NCBI GenBank assembly: GCA_037389465.1 | Contig: JAZARR010000123.1 | Coordinates: forward strand, 124,001-188,000 | Reading direction: 5' to 3' | DNA from: Baylisascaris procyonis | Lineage: Eukaryota; Nematoda; Chromadorea; Rhabditida; Ascarididae | DNA length: 64,000 nt | Shown: positions 1 to 39,094 of the stretch, in pieces | Numbering within the stretch: position 1 is the stretch's first letter | Layout: every line of letters starts with the position of its first letter | Position numbers and translations under genes: made by a program | Notes under the pieces: model-generated | Told to the model about the DNA's origin: nothing | Database searches by the model: none | Seen by the model: only the letters and a program-made list of their open reading frames with translations

Positions 1-959
1 CATTGAAAAACTGAAGCTGCATCTGATTTTGTCAACAGTCATTATTGGTGGCGATGCCCATAAAATATGCAATAAAGGCCTTGGAAAAGCGTTAAATCAT
101 TTTGCGTTGCAAAATAAACTTAGCACGAAAGTGAGAATAGACACCGAATGGGTTGCCACTTTTCGAGGGCTCATTAATTAATAATAATACGGCGTTAAAG
201 CGTTAACAAAGAATTAATAATTTGCGTCGACTCATTAATAATACAAGTGCTAAGCATCCATAGATGATGGAAAATGACGCACTGGAAAGTCAATTGGGCT
301 TGCAATAATGCAGCCGTTTAAATAGAGTTTGTGTTGCGTGCATCACGACCTAGAATCTTGCCCCTGTCCACCCCACGAAAATCGTGTTTTCGATCTTCTG
401 TCAGTCGTTGAAATTATTGTTTCATCCACGCTGAGTTGCTGAAAAAATCCTTTCGCTAGTTAAATTCTGCCACATGCATCAAAAATCGAGGCTGTTTGAC
501 AAGGATCATGAAGGAAATGAGGGGATGTTCTAAGCATAAGCCGCTGAAAGCAAAATAAAATTTTTTGAAGAGGTCGATTCTTTGTTCTGACTTCCTCAGA
601 TTCTTTTATATTGTTCGCATTAACTCGTTTTGCTTTCCTCGCATCATTTGTTTCGACATAAAACAAGTGGGATCTTTATTTTAAGTAACTCACGATGTTC
701 ACCTATCTTCCTGCAGCCGAAATTATGCACTCCTCGATCTTCATAAATGCGAATTGTGATGACCATTTAATAACACTCATCGGAATTTGGTTATGACATC
801 AGCTAGAGTTGTATCAGAAATGTACTCGTTCGACGATAAGTGCTGTTACAACTTTTTGAAAGATTACCTCTGCTTGCATCTGCAGTCTTGAGATTAAATA
901 ACAATACTTCTGCTTGAATGGTATATGTTCCTATTTGTCGATAAATTCACTTTATTAAG

Positions 960-2196
960 GGTCGTGCACGGAACGATGAGCAATCGAGTATGGTAGAGGT
1001 GAATATGCCAGATTCATTAACGCTCGATTCGTATGGTCAGAATAACAATCGTGACCAAGAGGACCGCCTTCAGAACGATGAGGTTCGTTGTTTGAGATAC
1101 ATCACATTCTCTTCCCCCATTCCCTTTTCAATCTCCCCGGAATCACAACTGAACATTGAATTCGCTCAAATTGCATAAATCTATGCTTACATATTCGCAC
1201 TATAATTGTACGCAATATTCTTTAAATTATATATAATAACGATCACTCTTAAAGTGCTTGTTTATGTCCAGCCAGAGTTGAGGAGTATTCACATTGATAT
1301 GGAATATGACGGACACTTCTGTTCTGAAAGCTAGAAGGACTTTCGAAGTAGGGAATGCCTAAAATCAAGTAAAGCTTATCAAAAGAAAGTGTCAGATGAA
1401 TAGCTGGTCTCATCTTCTCACCGTTTTGTGCAAACTTTGCAAACTTTGGTGTTTTTTTATTTATTTGATTTTCTGATTATTTTTGATTATTTCATTAGGC
1501 AAACAAAAATCATGCGAAAATCGTATATAACGATAGGAATTCTCCTTAGAGTGCTTGAAGTACGAGTTTCATTCTTATCATACATCCTCAATGTCCTGCA
1601 TTACCATAAATTCAAACCGCATCTTTCCAAAAGGAAATTTTCATTTGCATTTTAATCAAGCAAAGACCTTTTGAACTTTTTTAACTCCTTCATTGCTTTG
1701 TACTGCTTGTCACTAGAATATATTTGGATGTGGCTGAACTATGCGATCATTAGTTATCTGATCAGCAAAGTTTTGAATTTTTAACCAGGTGGCATATTAC
1801 ATAACTTATTGAACAGAGTGAACAAATAGCATGACCAAATTTTGGTCGAATTTTTTAATTCACTTCAATATGGTCATTGCCGTTCATGCTGACATGTTTT
1901 TTTCGTGTTTTCTAACAGCGGGACATTAAAACAAACGAAACGGACAAATAAGTTAAATAAATAAACAAGTAAATAAATAAATGAATAAATACTATGGCTT
2001 GAATTATAATTGCTTGTAAATGAGAATGCATTTCAGAAATGTCTGCGTGAATTCTTTAAAAATTTTGTAAACAGTTCATTTATTCTTACTGAAATAAAAA
2101 TTTTCCCAGGATGACGAGAGTTCAGCTGGAACGACAACATCGAGCGACGAGAAACATTCGAAAACATGTAAAAAGAAGAAACGGCCTAGAATTTAA
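960..2196 (+). CDS. 3' end of an unrecognised gene
   Basis: Two exons can be read: 960-1082 and 2110-2196, ending in TAA. The first ends GAG before a GTTCGT donor; the second follows a TTTTCCCAG acceptor, and the two join in phase 0. The product is hydrophilic and low-complexity, with a run of Asp/Glu, Ser and Thr followed by a basic tail (motif KKKKRPRI at the very end) that could act as a nuclear localisation signal. An earlier exon may lie at 2-130, where an open frame starting at the window edge ends at a GTGAGA donor, also in phase 0; that link is weak. I do not recognise the family and propose no function. The acceptor at 958-959 has only a short pyrimidine stretch, so the upstream boundary is uncertain. 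Confidence 0.45.
1945..1990. repeat. (AAAT)n simple repeat
   Basis: Imperfect AAAT/AATA tetranucleotide run lying in the intron between exons 960-1082 and 2110-2196. Confidence 0.7.
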
Positions 2197-3144
2197 TTAT
2201 TTTTCTCTCATTCATTTTATTTATAAAGAAATGTTTTTTCCTTTGTTCTGTAGCTATTTAGTGCTGAATTTTCTTATTCATATTCCGCAATTGAATGGTC
2301 AAACAAGATTAACAAATGCGCCTTTGTGCTCCATCTGCAACCAAGCATACAGTTTTACTGTTTAGTTGGGAACACGAGGTCACAGTAGTTTTGTCTTGAT
2401 CTTTATACATATTATCATGGGCAAGTGCAAAACGATTTTGCTTGAAAGTAGAAAAAGATTTCAAAGGATATACCAACAAGAAGAAATCGTTTTTTGAAAG
2501 TTGTCTCTTGAATGATTTCTGTAAAATACTTGCAAATGAATACTCGACTCCCCTCCCCTTCTCACCCTCTACACAGCACTGCGCCATGGATGCATATCCA
2601 GACATTTATGGTTACTCAAGGAAAATAGTGGCGCAAAAAAAGTTTTCGGGTTGAAAGGATTATGCTTCCACCATATCTTCATGGGAGAGGAATAGTTCCG
2701 AGTTCAGAATTTAATTTAAGTACCATTGCTTTAATGTGCGGTTTACTTTGCTCAACGACAACTTCCAAACATTGCCTTCTCTAGTAAGTGACAATGGAGA
2801 TGGAAGGTTGCAGAACCTCAGCAGCTTTCATATAATTTAACCGTAGTCGATGCTTCAAAGGACAAACAGTTGCGAAAATGTACAGTAAAAAGACGACCGA
2901 TTCGTGAGGTAGAAATTGCACGCCACATTTTGATGAGTGTGTATGAAAAAATTAACCTTTATATTGCTCTTAACAGTTAATTACATCAATCCATGAAACA
3001 TTCGCAAATATAATGTTTCATATGACAATTTATACTCATGTCGCATTGTCTGTAAGGGTGAGGATCAATGCTCGATATGTCGGCAAACGCATTGATTATA
3101 CTCAACGACAAAAATGGTTTACATGGGCGATTGAAATCGTATCG
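2197..3144. other. Intergenic, convergent gene ends
   Basis: This stretch lies between the stop of the + gene (2196) and the stop of the - gene (3145), so it holds two 3' ends facing each other. I see short chance ORFs, but none with splice signals or a protein-like composition. Confidence 0.5.
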
Positions 3145-6100
3145 CTATAAGTTGATCGAGTCAACAATAATGACAGTGTGATCGATAAGCGATTTAATTG
3201 CATCCATGAAGGCGTCGATATCGTTTACCGTAAATCCGTGCTTTGGATCGCTGTCGGTGTCGATGACGATATTCGATCTTGTTTTCCTTGTTTTGCTTGG
3301 AATACATCTGAATTTTTTCTGCCTTTGAAGTGCTGTTATCATAACTAGTAAAAATAGTTGTTGTAAGTGGAATTTAATAGGTCATATTGCTGCATTCAGT
3401 CTGTCAACTGCAGATGAAGTTCAAATGAATTAACAGTGGGTTATGTAGCTAAATCAACGACGTTGGAAGGGTTGAGAAAGAGGCCGGATATGGGAACAAA
3501 ACGTGAGAAACGCTCTAATATGCAACTATTCGTTTCCTGTGATTTCGATTTTGGTGCGCGCGCTCAACAAACGAGTTTCCTAACCTTCCTGTCGCATTTT
3601 TCAAACTAGGATACTGCACTAGAGCTGTACTAGTTCAAAGTCGACTTATTCAAAAAAATCGGGTCATTTCGTTTAGCGATATAATTAAAATACAGAGCCT
3701 GAACCCGTTCGACTGGTCGAACAATAAACTGTCCCCAATAGCGATAAGAGGCGAATGCAAATGAACATGTCGAGTTTGCTCTTTCAAGAATCATCGCGTT
3801 GAATAGGTGAATCCGTAAACGAACCTGGTGATATCACTTGCCCACCATACAGGCATTTTAGCCATTCCCCACGTTTTGATCGTTGAATGTTTACCCCAAA
3901 CTTGATCTTCGAAATAAAGGATGCGAATATTGCTGACCGATATCGTTTTGCTCTTCCTGCAAACAAATATGCAGCAATTTCTTAGGAACTATACAAGGAT
4001 TATTAATTTATGCATAATGTTCGTCCTCCAAGTGCATATTTCCCTTGCGTTGTATATTTTGGAAAATTTACCGACAAAAATGCACATAGCTGCGTCATGC
4101 CTGTGCGCATGCATAAGCATATGTGTATCTGGCCCATTTGCCCGCTGGCTTCCATTTGTGAACCATTGAAGCTATGATTATAGAATTTGGCGAGTGTGCT
4201 TTACACCGCACATTGACCTCCACTACCATAATACATACTTTGCATTGGTCCATCTACGCTGAAAGGAGTTGTGAATATTTAAACAAATATAAAATTTGCA
4301 TATTTTTGCTTAAAATGACTGCTGTATAAAGAGCAGTCATTCTTTCATTCATACCAATTACTTCGCGACGAGGACAATTTTTGTGAAAGATTTGTGTGCG
4401 CTGCTGAATTACTCAAAACATGAAAGTACCATGTTATCGTTCTGGCTAGATCAAGTGATTCGTTCAGGTGAGCAGGATGCAAAAGTGCATATTTCATCTC
4501 CTGCTCTAATCTCTGCCACTTATTGCCTAGGCAAGCCGTTTCTATGCTAACCAAGCCGTTCAGTTCGTTTTATTATATAACTTCTTTGTGAGGGATCTAA
4601 AAATCAATTTTTAAAAGAGGATTTTACAGAGTGCATCGAATCTTATTAATGCTCTCAATGTTTCGAGGGTATTAATTTTATGCGTCCACAGGAAGAAGGC
4701 TATTCCAACCATTAGTTTATTTCATTTGATGAGATGCAAACACACAGATATGCAAAAATGCAGTATTTAGTATACTCTATGATGGAAAACATCAGTTGAT
4801 TAATGTATTGATTAATCGTATACATAAGGATTTGATGATCATATACTTACGGTGAATAGTGTTCGTCTAAGCGAAGAAGAGATTGAACAGAGGGCGTGTT
4901 GCTATTTGAACCATATCTGTGACTATCTTACCTCATCCTATGAAGCAGTAGCCTTTTGCAAGTAGCCTTTTCATCACTCCTAATGAAAGATGTTTTGACA
5001 ACTTAAATAACCGAACGCGTAGAGATGTATGCAGTATTAAAAACTGTTTCCCCATTTTCGTTAACTTGACATTTTGAATAGCTGTTTAAGAATAAAGGAA
5101 ATGACGTATCAATGATATCAGTATCCTTATCTGGCACATGCTCTTAATGGATGTTGCATACGATTCCAATAAATTCGATCGAACGCAGAATGTTTGTTAA
5201 ATTTCTATGCACATCGAAACGGCTAAAGATTCAGGCAATAGGTTAACTTCAAAATGAGCCTAGGGATCTGCCCATAACATAGATCATAACAGACAAACAC
5301 ACGAAAAACGTATATATACGCACATGTAAACGTAATAAATGATGCCGCCGTTAACGGTGCCAATGCAAATTTTTACGAGTGCATAAAATGACATTCCTAT
5401 GTAAATTTCGAGATTGGTGCCATCGCCGTGAAAAATTATTTTCGTAGATAGTGAGCATAAAATAGGCATTTTCATACCTTGATGGGAAGTGATAGTTCTT
5501 AATGATAACGTTATACTCAGTTACCGTTACAAATTCGTCATCATAAAGTGCCATAGTCACTTCACGAAACGTATGGCTCTGAAAACATTCATAACGGTAT
5601 AACGAAATAAAGGATCATATGATAAATCACACTTCTTTATCTGTACATATAGAGAAAGCAGATCATACGCGCATATTCTGCAAAACGAACACAGAAACAT
5701 GAAGCAGCTGGGATTAGAAGAGCTCATGAAAATCAAGAAAATCCGACTATGCGCACAAATATCTTTTACACTAATGAATTCTTGAGATCAACAGCATAGA
5801 AATACCCTCTCATCATTAAAACAGCACAAATGAAAAATTATGCATCCAGAAAAAAGTTTTCATGGAACATTTATAAATTCCTTTTATATTATAGAAGGCG
5901 TGGCAGCTCAAGATAGATTGCTTTCATCTTTTCGCATTCGCATGACGTAATTTATGCCAATGCATTTAGGGCTTCATTTTATAGCAACGACTCAATGATG
6001 TGCTCTAAAAACGTTTAAACCGAGGACGCCGAGCGAAAATTAAGTGTTTTTGATTTTTGATCACATTCAACAGAGGCTATAATGAGCCTTTCCGTTAAGG

Positions 6101-9100
6101 ACACGAAGCTGCAACAAATATGAATGAAAAGAATTTTTGAAAGTTGCTCCCTGAAGACTTCAAAATATATTTGAAGTGAAATTAGTTGTTAAGAAATGAA
6201 AGAAAACATTAATATGCATGATGTAGAATAGTGAGTAGAAAGAAAATTTCATTTTTGTTGTTTGTTTGAGCATAATTTCTTATGTAAATACCTCAGCAAA
6301 GATGTTATTGTTTTTACAAATATTAACTCTGCTTTGATGCGTTGAATTTCGAGCATTTCCTTTCTTGTCAAAATATAGTTTCGCATAGTGGATGAGGATA
6401 TTATACATATCCTAGCGGAAAGCTTCTTTTTCACTCACAAAATATGAGAAAAACATTGCGTTGCAAGACATGTCCTTTTTTTCATTTTTTCCATAGCCGT
6501 TTACTTCCAATTGCAAACAAATTTTTAAAGGCAAATTAAAGGCGGAATATCGATCTCTCACATATTCTCCTCCACTATTTATGACGTTCTTTCTTCTAAC
6601 TTCAGATAAAAATGTTCTTCGACAGTTCATTGCAAGCTTGACTATTAAGGCACAATTGCAGAGAACGATGGCACACTCGCTGCGAATTGCGAATGGAACT
6701 GATCTCATGCCCCATATCAGGCGCGCTACCGTACTTCGCACTCTGCAAGCGAATAGTAATGCCCACCACAGAAACTCGAAAACTTGTAGCAGAAGCTTGC
6801 AATTTTTTTCATCACACAGCTCAGAATGTCAAAATATACACCGATGCAAAGTTTCAGGTCAGTCAAAGAAAGGGAAGTGCACTTGCTGGATGGGCCATCG
6901 TTCTCTGCAATCGTGCTGTAGCGCATCACGCAAACTTGAAAACTTGCGATAGAAGAAAACCACGTTTATGTACAGGCATCAATTCTCTTTTCCCTTGACG
7001 ATCAGCTTCACAAAGGTCGATTTTCGTCGATGCTGAAGTTGCCTAGGTAGATGGAAAGTGAGAAAAGATTCACACATGTGGTTTGCACTCAACTCGTCTA
7101 GCATTCACTTTCGAATTTTCTTTGCTCCTCTCTCCTCCCTTACTTCAGACCGTCCATTGATGGATTTTCGATACATCGCAAGCAAAAATTCTTTTAATTC
7201 ATCCTATGAAGGCAGGCAGTTCATGCCACTGGCATTATCGTCATCCTTACATTATAGCCTCGCTTCGCCACTGATTCTTAACTTTAATTACGGTTGAAAA
7301 AGCCTGAAAAGGAATTGTGTGCCCGTCGAAATAGAGTAACAAGATGGGCAAAATGCATATTTAATTTAGGGTATTCCCAGGTACATCCGATAGCATTTGA
7401 GCAATGATGATGTGAATTGTCATCGGAAACATCTATGTGGAAGAACCCATTAGCACTCCAAATAAACTTACTAAACCCGAGCAAGAACGATACGAAATTC
7501 ACCAAACGCAACCGATGAAAGTGTTGCTTGCAAGAGTGAAAATCTAGCACGGCTCATTTGTTCTGCAAAACTACCACCACGACCAGCAATCAATGCTTCC
7601 AGCCGATGTCACTCATTGCAAATGCTGTAGACGCTGCTGTACTGATTCCTTTGATAAAAGGGTGCCACCTTGTCTTCCCTCTGTGTAATTTGCATCGGTA
7701 ACAGTTGCCTGACTTTTGGATGCTGAAAGGAGGGAGACAGGAGAGTTAGATCGCAGAAAAAATTGTCGACACCAAACAGAGATGACCAATCAAAGTTCCT
7801 GCTAACACCTCCTAGCATTCCTTACAATGACAGTGCCACTCTCTGAAGGTGCAGCCATTTAACAACGTATCGAGGTATGAGAAATTCCGATGTTGCAAAC
7901 AGACCCGGTAACGGCTACTTTTTGAAGATCTTCATCTCAACCCTCCCCTTAAACCACAAATAATCGAAGAAACCTTCCTTCATGCTCTTTCAACAACCGT
8001 CTCTCATTCCCAACCTTGTGATGACAAGTGATATGTCAATTTCGATGACCGCATAGAAAGTGCACGCTGCAGGATTTCGGGATTACCATAAGAAAATCAA
8101 CAAAGCCGCTGCATACTTTTAAAGCACAGTTACAACGTTCGTGCTCACAACGCCGCAATGGATCGTGTGAGCTGAACTCTCAAGCGTACTTTGTCTCGGT
8201 TGGCAATTAAAGGCACCTCACATCGCCCATTATTTACATCGGTTTAAAATGTATAATTTTAGTCACATGCATTGCGCGAAACAACCGAATTCCTCAATTT
8301 ATTTCAACTTATTACAGCTTTCCACAGTACACCGAACTAGCTTTAACTATATCTGCAGATATCCGTAAGCCAGCTTCAAAACAAATATTCCAACAACAAA
8401 GAGAGAGTAGACGCCGACATCACGTTGTGCTTTAGTCAAAAAATAGAAGCCAAAAAGCTGTTTTTCCTCTTTTTTTGCCCGTTTAAACAGAGCATTTTCT
8501 TTTCAAAGCGATCTGACAATTTTTACAGACAAGTAACGGCACAGAAAGTGAGATGGATGAGAAATAACGGCGAATACTGCTGGTAACACATCATGGACAG
8601 CCCTCTTCTAATGGGCGAGAAAAAAAATGATAGGGAGCGGCAGTATACTGAAACGAACACTCCGTTGATGTGGGATCTTCTTCGAAGTAAGGATGATTAG
8701 GAGTGAGAGGGGCATTACTCGATAACCGAAACACTGACGTGATTGCAACCGATAAAATGTGAAATACGACCAATAAAATGTGATGGACTTCGAAAGATAA
8801 ACAAAGGAGAACCAAAATAACATTCACTTGAGTCAATTTTTAAATTTTGACCGCTGTTTTTTACCACGAAGGAAAAATGTTCGACGGCCTCAAATTGCTT
8901 AGCGTGCTGATATTTGCTGATCGTAAACTGCAAACTACCCACTACCAACGTTTCGGCAGCATAAAGATCTATTCAACGGCTCACAACTCCTCGCGTTTCA
9001 TGTAAAGAAAACCATGGCCTCAGCTTTATTCCTGTCCTGACTATAGAAACTACATCTCTGAAGCATACTGGAAAAAGAGATTGATACGACCATTCGCTCG

Positions 9101-10728
9101 TTATAAACTTATACGTGGAAGCCTATGTCATAACCACATTTTCAAGACTATATCATTGGCAAAGTTCAAATGAACACGCATGAAATCGAAAGAGAATGAG
9201 TGATTTTTCGTATTCAACATGAATCAGCTCGCAACTCGTTAAATACAGAACATTTATACAAGGATGAGCTGATGGACAAAGGATTTACATATCAGTAAAT
9301 AATGTGGATTTAATTTTAACGAATAAACTCTTTAGACGAGACGAATACAGACAACATAGACGAAAACCGACAAGAATAAACTCTATTCGCCAATGTACCG
9401 AGAAAAACGACAACAACCGCTTAAATACTACATAAAAAACGTTAACGATCAAGGATATGCCTTTCATTCCTCTGAGTGTCTCTTGTGATGAATAACGTCA
9501 AAAATTATTGCTGAAATACAAGGAAACAACGAGATGCGATAAAAACATCCAGCAAAGAGAGCGATAAATCGAATAATCGAAATATGCTGCCCTGGCAAGC
9601 GTATCTACTGAACAAAGTTAACAGTTGCTTCCGATGCCTTACAATTTAGAGAATGAAATGATTAAGATCTATAACTTTAGCACTGCAAAACTAATTAACA
9701 TACGCTATCTTCCATGATATAAATTTTTATAAGCTCAAACAATATCACACAATGACATACACAATCCACATTATTATAAACAAATTATCGCATGCCTTGC
9801 ATTCGCAAAAGTAATGTTTAGAATAGCTGCATTCAGAAAAGTGAGTCAACGAGCAAAACACATTTTTCTCTAATTGAATCAAAAAGTATATAAGGTAGTA
9901 AAACTACGAAGTATGTAAGCTTCAGAGGCGAAACTGCGACTAGAAATTTCCATTATAAAATCGTCACAACCCTGGATTTTCTTTCAATCCTCTCTTTTCG
10001 ACGAAAATCCTGCATGCAGGCTCAACATTGATATTGTTGTGCACTCACTAAGCACAGCAAAGTGAAAAAGATATTGAGATATTAGAGATATTAAAAAATT
10101 GCTAACAAAAACACTTCCAAAGGAAAATTACATCCCATCTGGTGTAGCAAAAACCAACCAGATTTTAAATGCAATCATATAATTCTATCAAACTACACTG
10201 AAATTGAATAGGCACAGAAGATTGACGCCCTTCGTATCACGCCTTCGACTTTTTAAATCAATGCACATTTATAACTTATCAAAATATCCTCGAAGAGTTT
10301 GGTTATTTTATGCACTACAGCTGAAAATAAGATGCATCTTTGGCTTTTCCGTGTCGCCGCTTTAATACTAAAAAAAAATAGAGCAATGAAAACTTTTCCT
10401 TCTCGAAAATAAATATACAATAATACTTTTATACTGCTTTTCAACATATCAACCAATCACAAAAGTTAATTCTTATCCCACAAGTCTATCAATAAAACCG
10501 AGCAGATTCCTCCTTTAAGGCTAATAAACGTACTTCCCACATTAAATTAGGCGTGAAATAAAACACTGGAAATACCAACGTGAACGAATCTTTCGAATAT
10601 CCTAACTCGTTAAATTTATATTTTGCCGTTTCTTGAGCCAAGTATACACAACTCTGAAATGGCAACCGCGTATAAACACAAAACAGCAGATCCAATTCGA
10701 TGTTGCCGCTCTCTTGTGATAACACCAT
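3145..10728 (-). CDS. Nematode-type PH-like domain protein
   Basis: Five exons on the minus strand join in phase: 10728-10576 (start ATG 16 bases after a TTTCAG acceptor), 8927-8865, 5578-5478, 3956-3825 and 3307-3145 (TAG). The product would be about 203 residues. The middle exons carry a compact beta-rich pattern: IKNYHFPS, then KSKTISVSNIRILYF, then KTWGM and PVWWASDITR, and finally GFTVNDIDAF near the C-terminus. I recall this order of motifs from small nematode proteins that resemble PH domains and whose function is unknown. The last three exons are well supported by motif continuity and phase (split Arg codons at both junctions). Exons 10728-10576 and 8927-8865 have good splice sites but no motif to confirm them. 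The gene starts 567 bases after the stop of the NHR on the same strand, and its first acceptor could be a trans-splice site, so an operon is possible. Confidence 0.68.
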
Positions 10729-11295
10729 CGATTTTATTCTATCTCTGAAACAGAATGTATTATCTACTTCAATGATTTATCATCACTTTTTAAATCACAA
10801 TACTTTGCTATTAGGTTAATTTTCTTTAGTTATTTATAACACTTTTAAATCATTGTCAATGCTCATTGCTCATTAAATATCAGAAAGCTTGTGCTTCTAT
10901 TATCTCGATATCGTTGCCATAATAAATACAATTCATTTCCATTTTCACGGCCATTGCCGCTTCAACTTATTACTTATCTCCTGAATATAAAGGGCATTTT
11001 GTTTCTTTGCTAAGCTTTAACGAGCACGCTCTTCTGTTACCTGTCTAGTGAACTAACACAAAATAAACCGCGATCAATCACTCTTAGCTTTTCAATCTTC
11101 TTCTCCCAATTCCTTCAAAAAGCTCACAAAATTTCGCATCCAATCAGCAATGAAATGCAAATGAAGCGCATATCAAGCTTATTTCCATCTCACCTCATCA
11201 TCCCCTCACAGAATCTATAAAATCATGAAATTCACTGATCATTCGAGTTTTCCCGTCCCCTCCCCCAATTATTAGCAACACTGTCAGTAAAACCA

Positions 11296-34440
<23,145 letters not shown>

Positions 34441-34443
<3 letters not shown>

Positions 34444-35082
34444 GTTAGAAGTACAGTACACTGTCAAAGGTCGCAGTAAAAAAATGTCAATGTTGGCAAA
34501 CACCTGCCAACTTGAACATCCGCCGGAAGGAAACTTGTATGAATGCTCTACATAGGGGAGATTTCCTTCCTATAGAAGTGGTCTGTTTTTCGAGAGGAAG
34601 CATCCAATTTCAGAGGATTTAATTTCCAGGAAAAATCTGTGGTAGGTAATAGGGGTACCGCTTATCACCTGATGATCACTTAGGTGCTAACAATACCGTT
34701 AATCTGTGTGATGTCGTTAGTATTAATTTGAAAATGTGATCATTTATAAGATCATTTCTAAAATACTGTCACGTTGCAATATCGACTAGCTTCCATATGG
34801 ATGTTGTGACATGTGAAAGACGCTAAGTTTTCTAAAAGAAGTCGCCGAATTTGTTCTCTCAGGAAACTTCAGATCCACGAATGAATTGTCAAACTGCAAG
34901 AGGTAACCATTTGACAAAATGTATGACACAGTAATAACAAAGTATTAATATTTGTTTATTGTAAAAAGTTCGCCTCAGTTATCGTTGTTATTAAAAGAGA
35001 TTGCGCTGCATCGTTGAGTTATACGGAATCCGTCATAAACAAATGGTATCGTGTTGGGAAGGTGTATGGTGTTGAAGATATT
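34441..35082. other. 3' flank of the first PLA2 gene
   Basis: This is unique sequence downstream of the PLA2 stop at 35083. Apart from the AATAAA listed separately I see no gene. Confidence 0.5.
34955..34960 (-). promoter_or_regulatory. Polyadenylation signal AATAAA
   Basis: AATAAA on the minus strand about 123 bases past the stop codon of the PLA2-like gene at 35083; a likely mRNA 3'-end signal. Confidence 0.5.
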
Positions 35083-37060
<1,978 letters not shown>

Positions 37061-39094
37061 ATAAGTAGTTACCTGCAGTACGATGCACAATATACCATAA
37101 AACAACTACCATATGAGCAGCTAATATAAAGATCTTGCAATTCAAGAAACTATAACATTGAAAATACTCCTATACGTTTGAATACTTTTGAAGTTATCTT
37201 CAATTACCATTATCCAGCAAGGTAGCACACTTGACTAAAAAGGCAGTGGATTTCGACCCCTTGATAAAGAAAGGCAGAAATAGCGTATTGTTCAACGATC
37301 TGTCAACCAGGTAGAAGCTGCTAATGGAACGCTTAAATCACCGGTTTTTCTCTTTCGAAAAATATGCTTGTTATATGCATTCAGAGCACCAATTAAAATT
37401 CAATGTGTTGAAAGAGGAAGAGAGAGCTAGATCACCGAGGCATTCAGGTCAAACTACTTTTTCATTAACAGCTTTTACAAGCGACAGAGCAGCTAATTAA
37501 ACTAGTCGATCTTGAGTGACAGATGACCAAAATTCTGTAAGTCCATTGAGGCAAGTAAAAGTCTCAATGCAGATATGGGATATGCCGTTGAAGTTGTGAA
37601 GAACATAACAGATTAAATATCATCGAAATCAACGATCGTGAATAATTTGCATACGATGGAAACATTCAGCGAGCTATTGTAAAAAGATGAATTCTATGCA
37701 AACATTTTAGACGGATTTTATATTCGATATTCAAAAAGAAGGAAAACAGTCTCATAAATGATGAAATTTCAATGATGACTAGTTAAGGATCAGATCGGAA
37801 GCAAAAACTTCACCGAATACTACGCTCTACAACTTAATAAATTCCTTATCATATCATGTCCTATGCTTATCAGTCGATAGATAAAACATCTTTTATTTGG
37901 TTAGTTGCATGAGTACAAATTGATGTCATTGTTTTTGTCGATTTTCTATATGCTGAAGGTGTTTAGAAATCTATTTCACTCGGGGATTTATTACCTGAAA
38001 TTGGTGGAAGGATTGTATTTATTCGCTCACTTAGTGCATTGCAACAACGCAGACATAATAAATGACAAAAATTTGGTGCAATTTCTATGCTCATTGTCTT
38101 TTTTTTTTTTAATTTCGTCACTAGAAAACATTTGCTCAGCCGACGGGTAAATGTTTCGATTGCTAATATTCACTCGATTCAACATTGTCTTTGAGGCTCT
38201 TCTATGGGGACGTTAAATGAATTCCTGGAGGCATTTTCATCCGTAATCACTAAACGTTTTTTCCTTGAATTCAAGTCTAAAAAATCGCAAATTTTGAGAG
38301 AGCAGATTATTACATCAGTTTAAACTGTATTTTTTGAAAAGCTAGTGGAAATATTCGATTGCTTTTTTTTTTTTTTTTGAAGAATGTGTGCATTTGAAAA
38401 ATTCAAACTGATCTTGCGAAAATGATGTTATATCTGTTGTTTCACTTCTCCGACAACATCAATACTACTCGTGTGAAACGTCTTGCGCAAACCTTTCGAT
38501 GAGGGCACCTCACAAGGGTTGCTCGCATCAGTCGTCTTGCATCTAGCTAAGTTCGCCGATGAGTTTTGCAGTTTACGAGCAAGATCACACCATCATATTT
38601 GAATAAAAGCAACCTGCAAATAATCCACAAAAGATTCGTTTTTATGAAGTTAAAACTAAGCGATGTTAAATGAAATTCGAATCGATATAAAATGATTGCA
38701 ATTTTTTTTGGCATTTTTAAATGTCTACAGTTCCTTTTCAACTTGATCGATCAATAAAAAATACGGATCTCATCCTGTGATGCGCAAATTTCGCTGCTCT
38801 ATCTTCAGTGGTTTCCGGGTGGAAATTATCGCACAAATAAGTAAAAGCATGCATACACATTCTCGTAGGTGTGATATTGCCTTAGGGAATTTTTGAAAAC
38901 TAAGTCTACTTGGTGTCACAATAATTTGAATTTCAAACAGTAATGCAAATTTATAGACTAATTTACAAATCAACGCAAGCAATGATTTCGCGTGAAACAT
39001 TTTATTTGTTTTTTTACACGTCTACCTGTGCGGTTGCTAATTAAAAACGTCGAAACAGGTGTCAAAGGAATGCGTAACGACCTCGTCGTTACAG
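37061..39094. other. Region between PLA2-like and kinase genes
   Basis: Divergent 5' flanks of the minus-strand PLA2 and the plus-strand kinase. It should contain the missing first exon of the kinase and both promoters, but I could not identify any of these. One compact open frame at 38428-38592 is listed separately, and a 16-17-base T tract lies near 38364. Confidence 0.45.
38428..38592 (-). other. Unassigned 54-codon open frame
   Basis: An open frame with higher GC than its surroundings runs to TAA at 38428. Its composition is protein-like (Ser, Thr, Lys, two Cys), for example the segment SNPCEVPSSKGL. It has no in-frame ATG at its start, and the only acceptor-like AG inside it is at ACTTAG near 38550. 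It could be a terminal exon of an unseen minus-strand gene or chance. No family is recognised. Confidence 0.25.

Noticed and set aside
3893..3898. GTAAAC as a splice donor in the PH-like gene
   Set aside because: Reading through it keeps the frame and yields the WGM and WWASD motifs expected for the family.
37220..37262. tRNA-like stretch with a B-box-like GGATTTCGACCCC
   Set aside because: I could not fold acceptor and anticodon stems around it.
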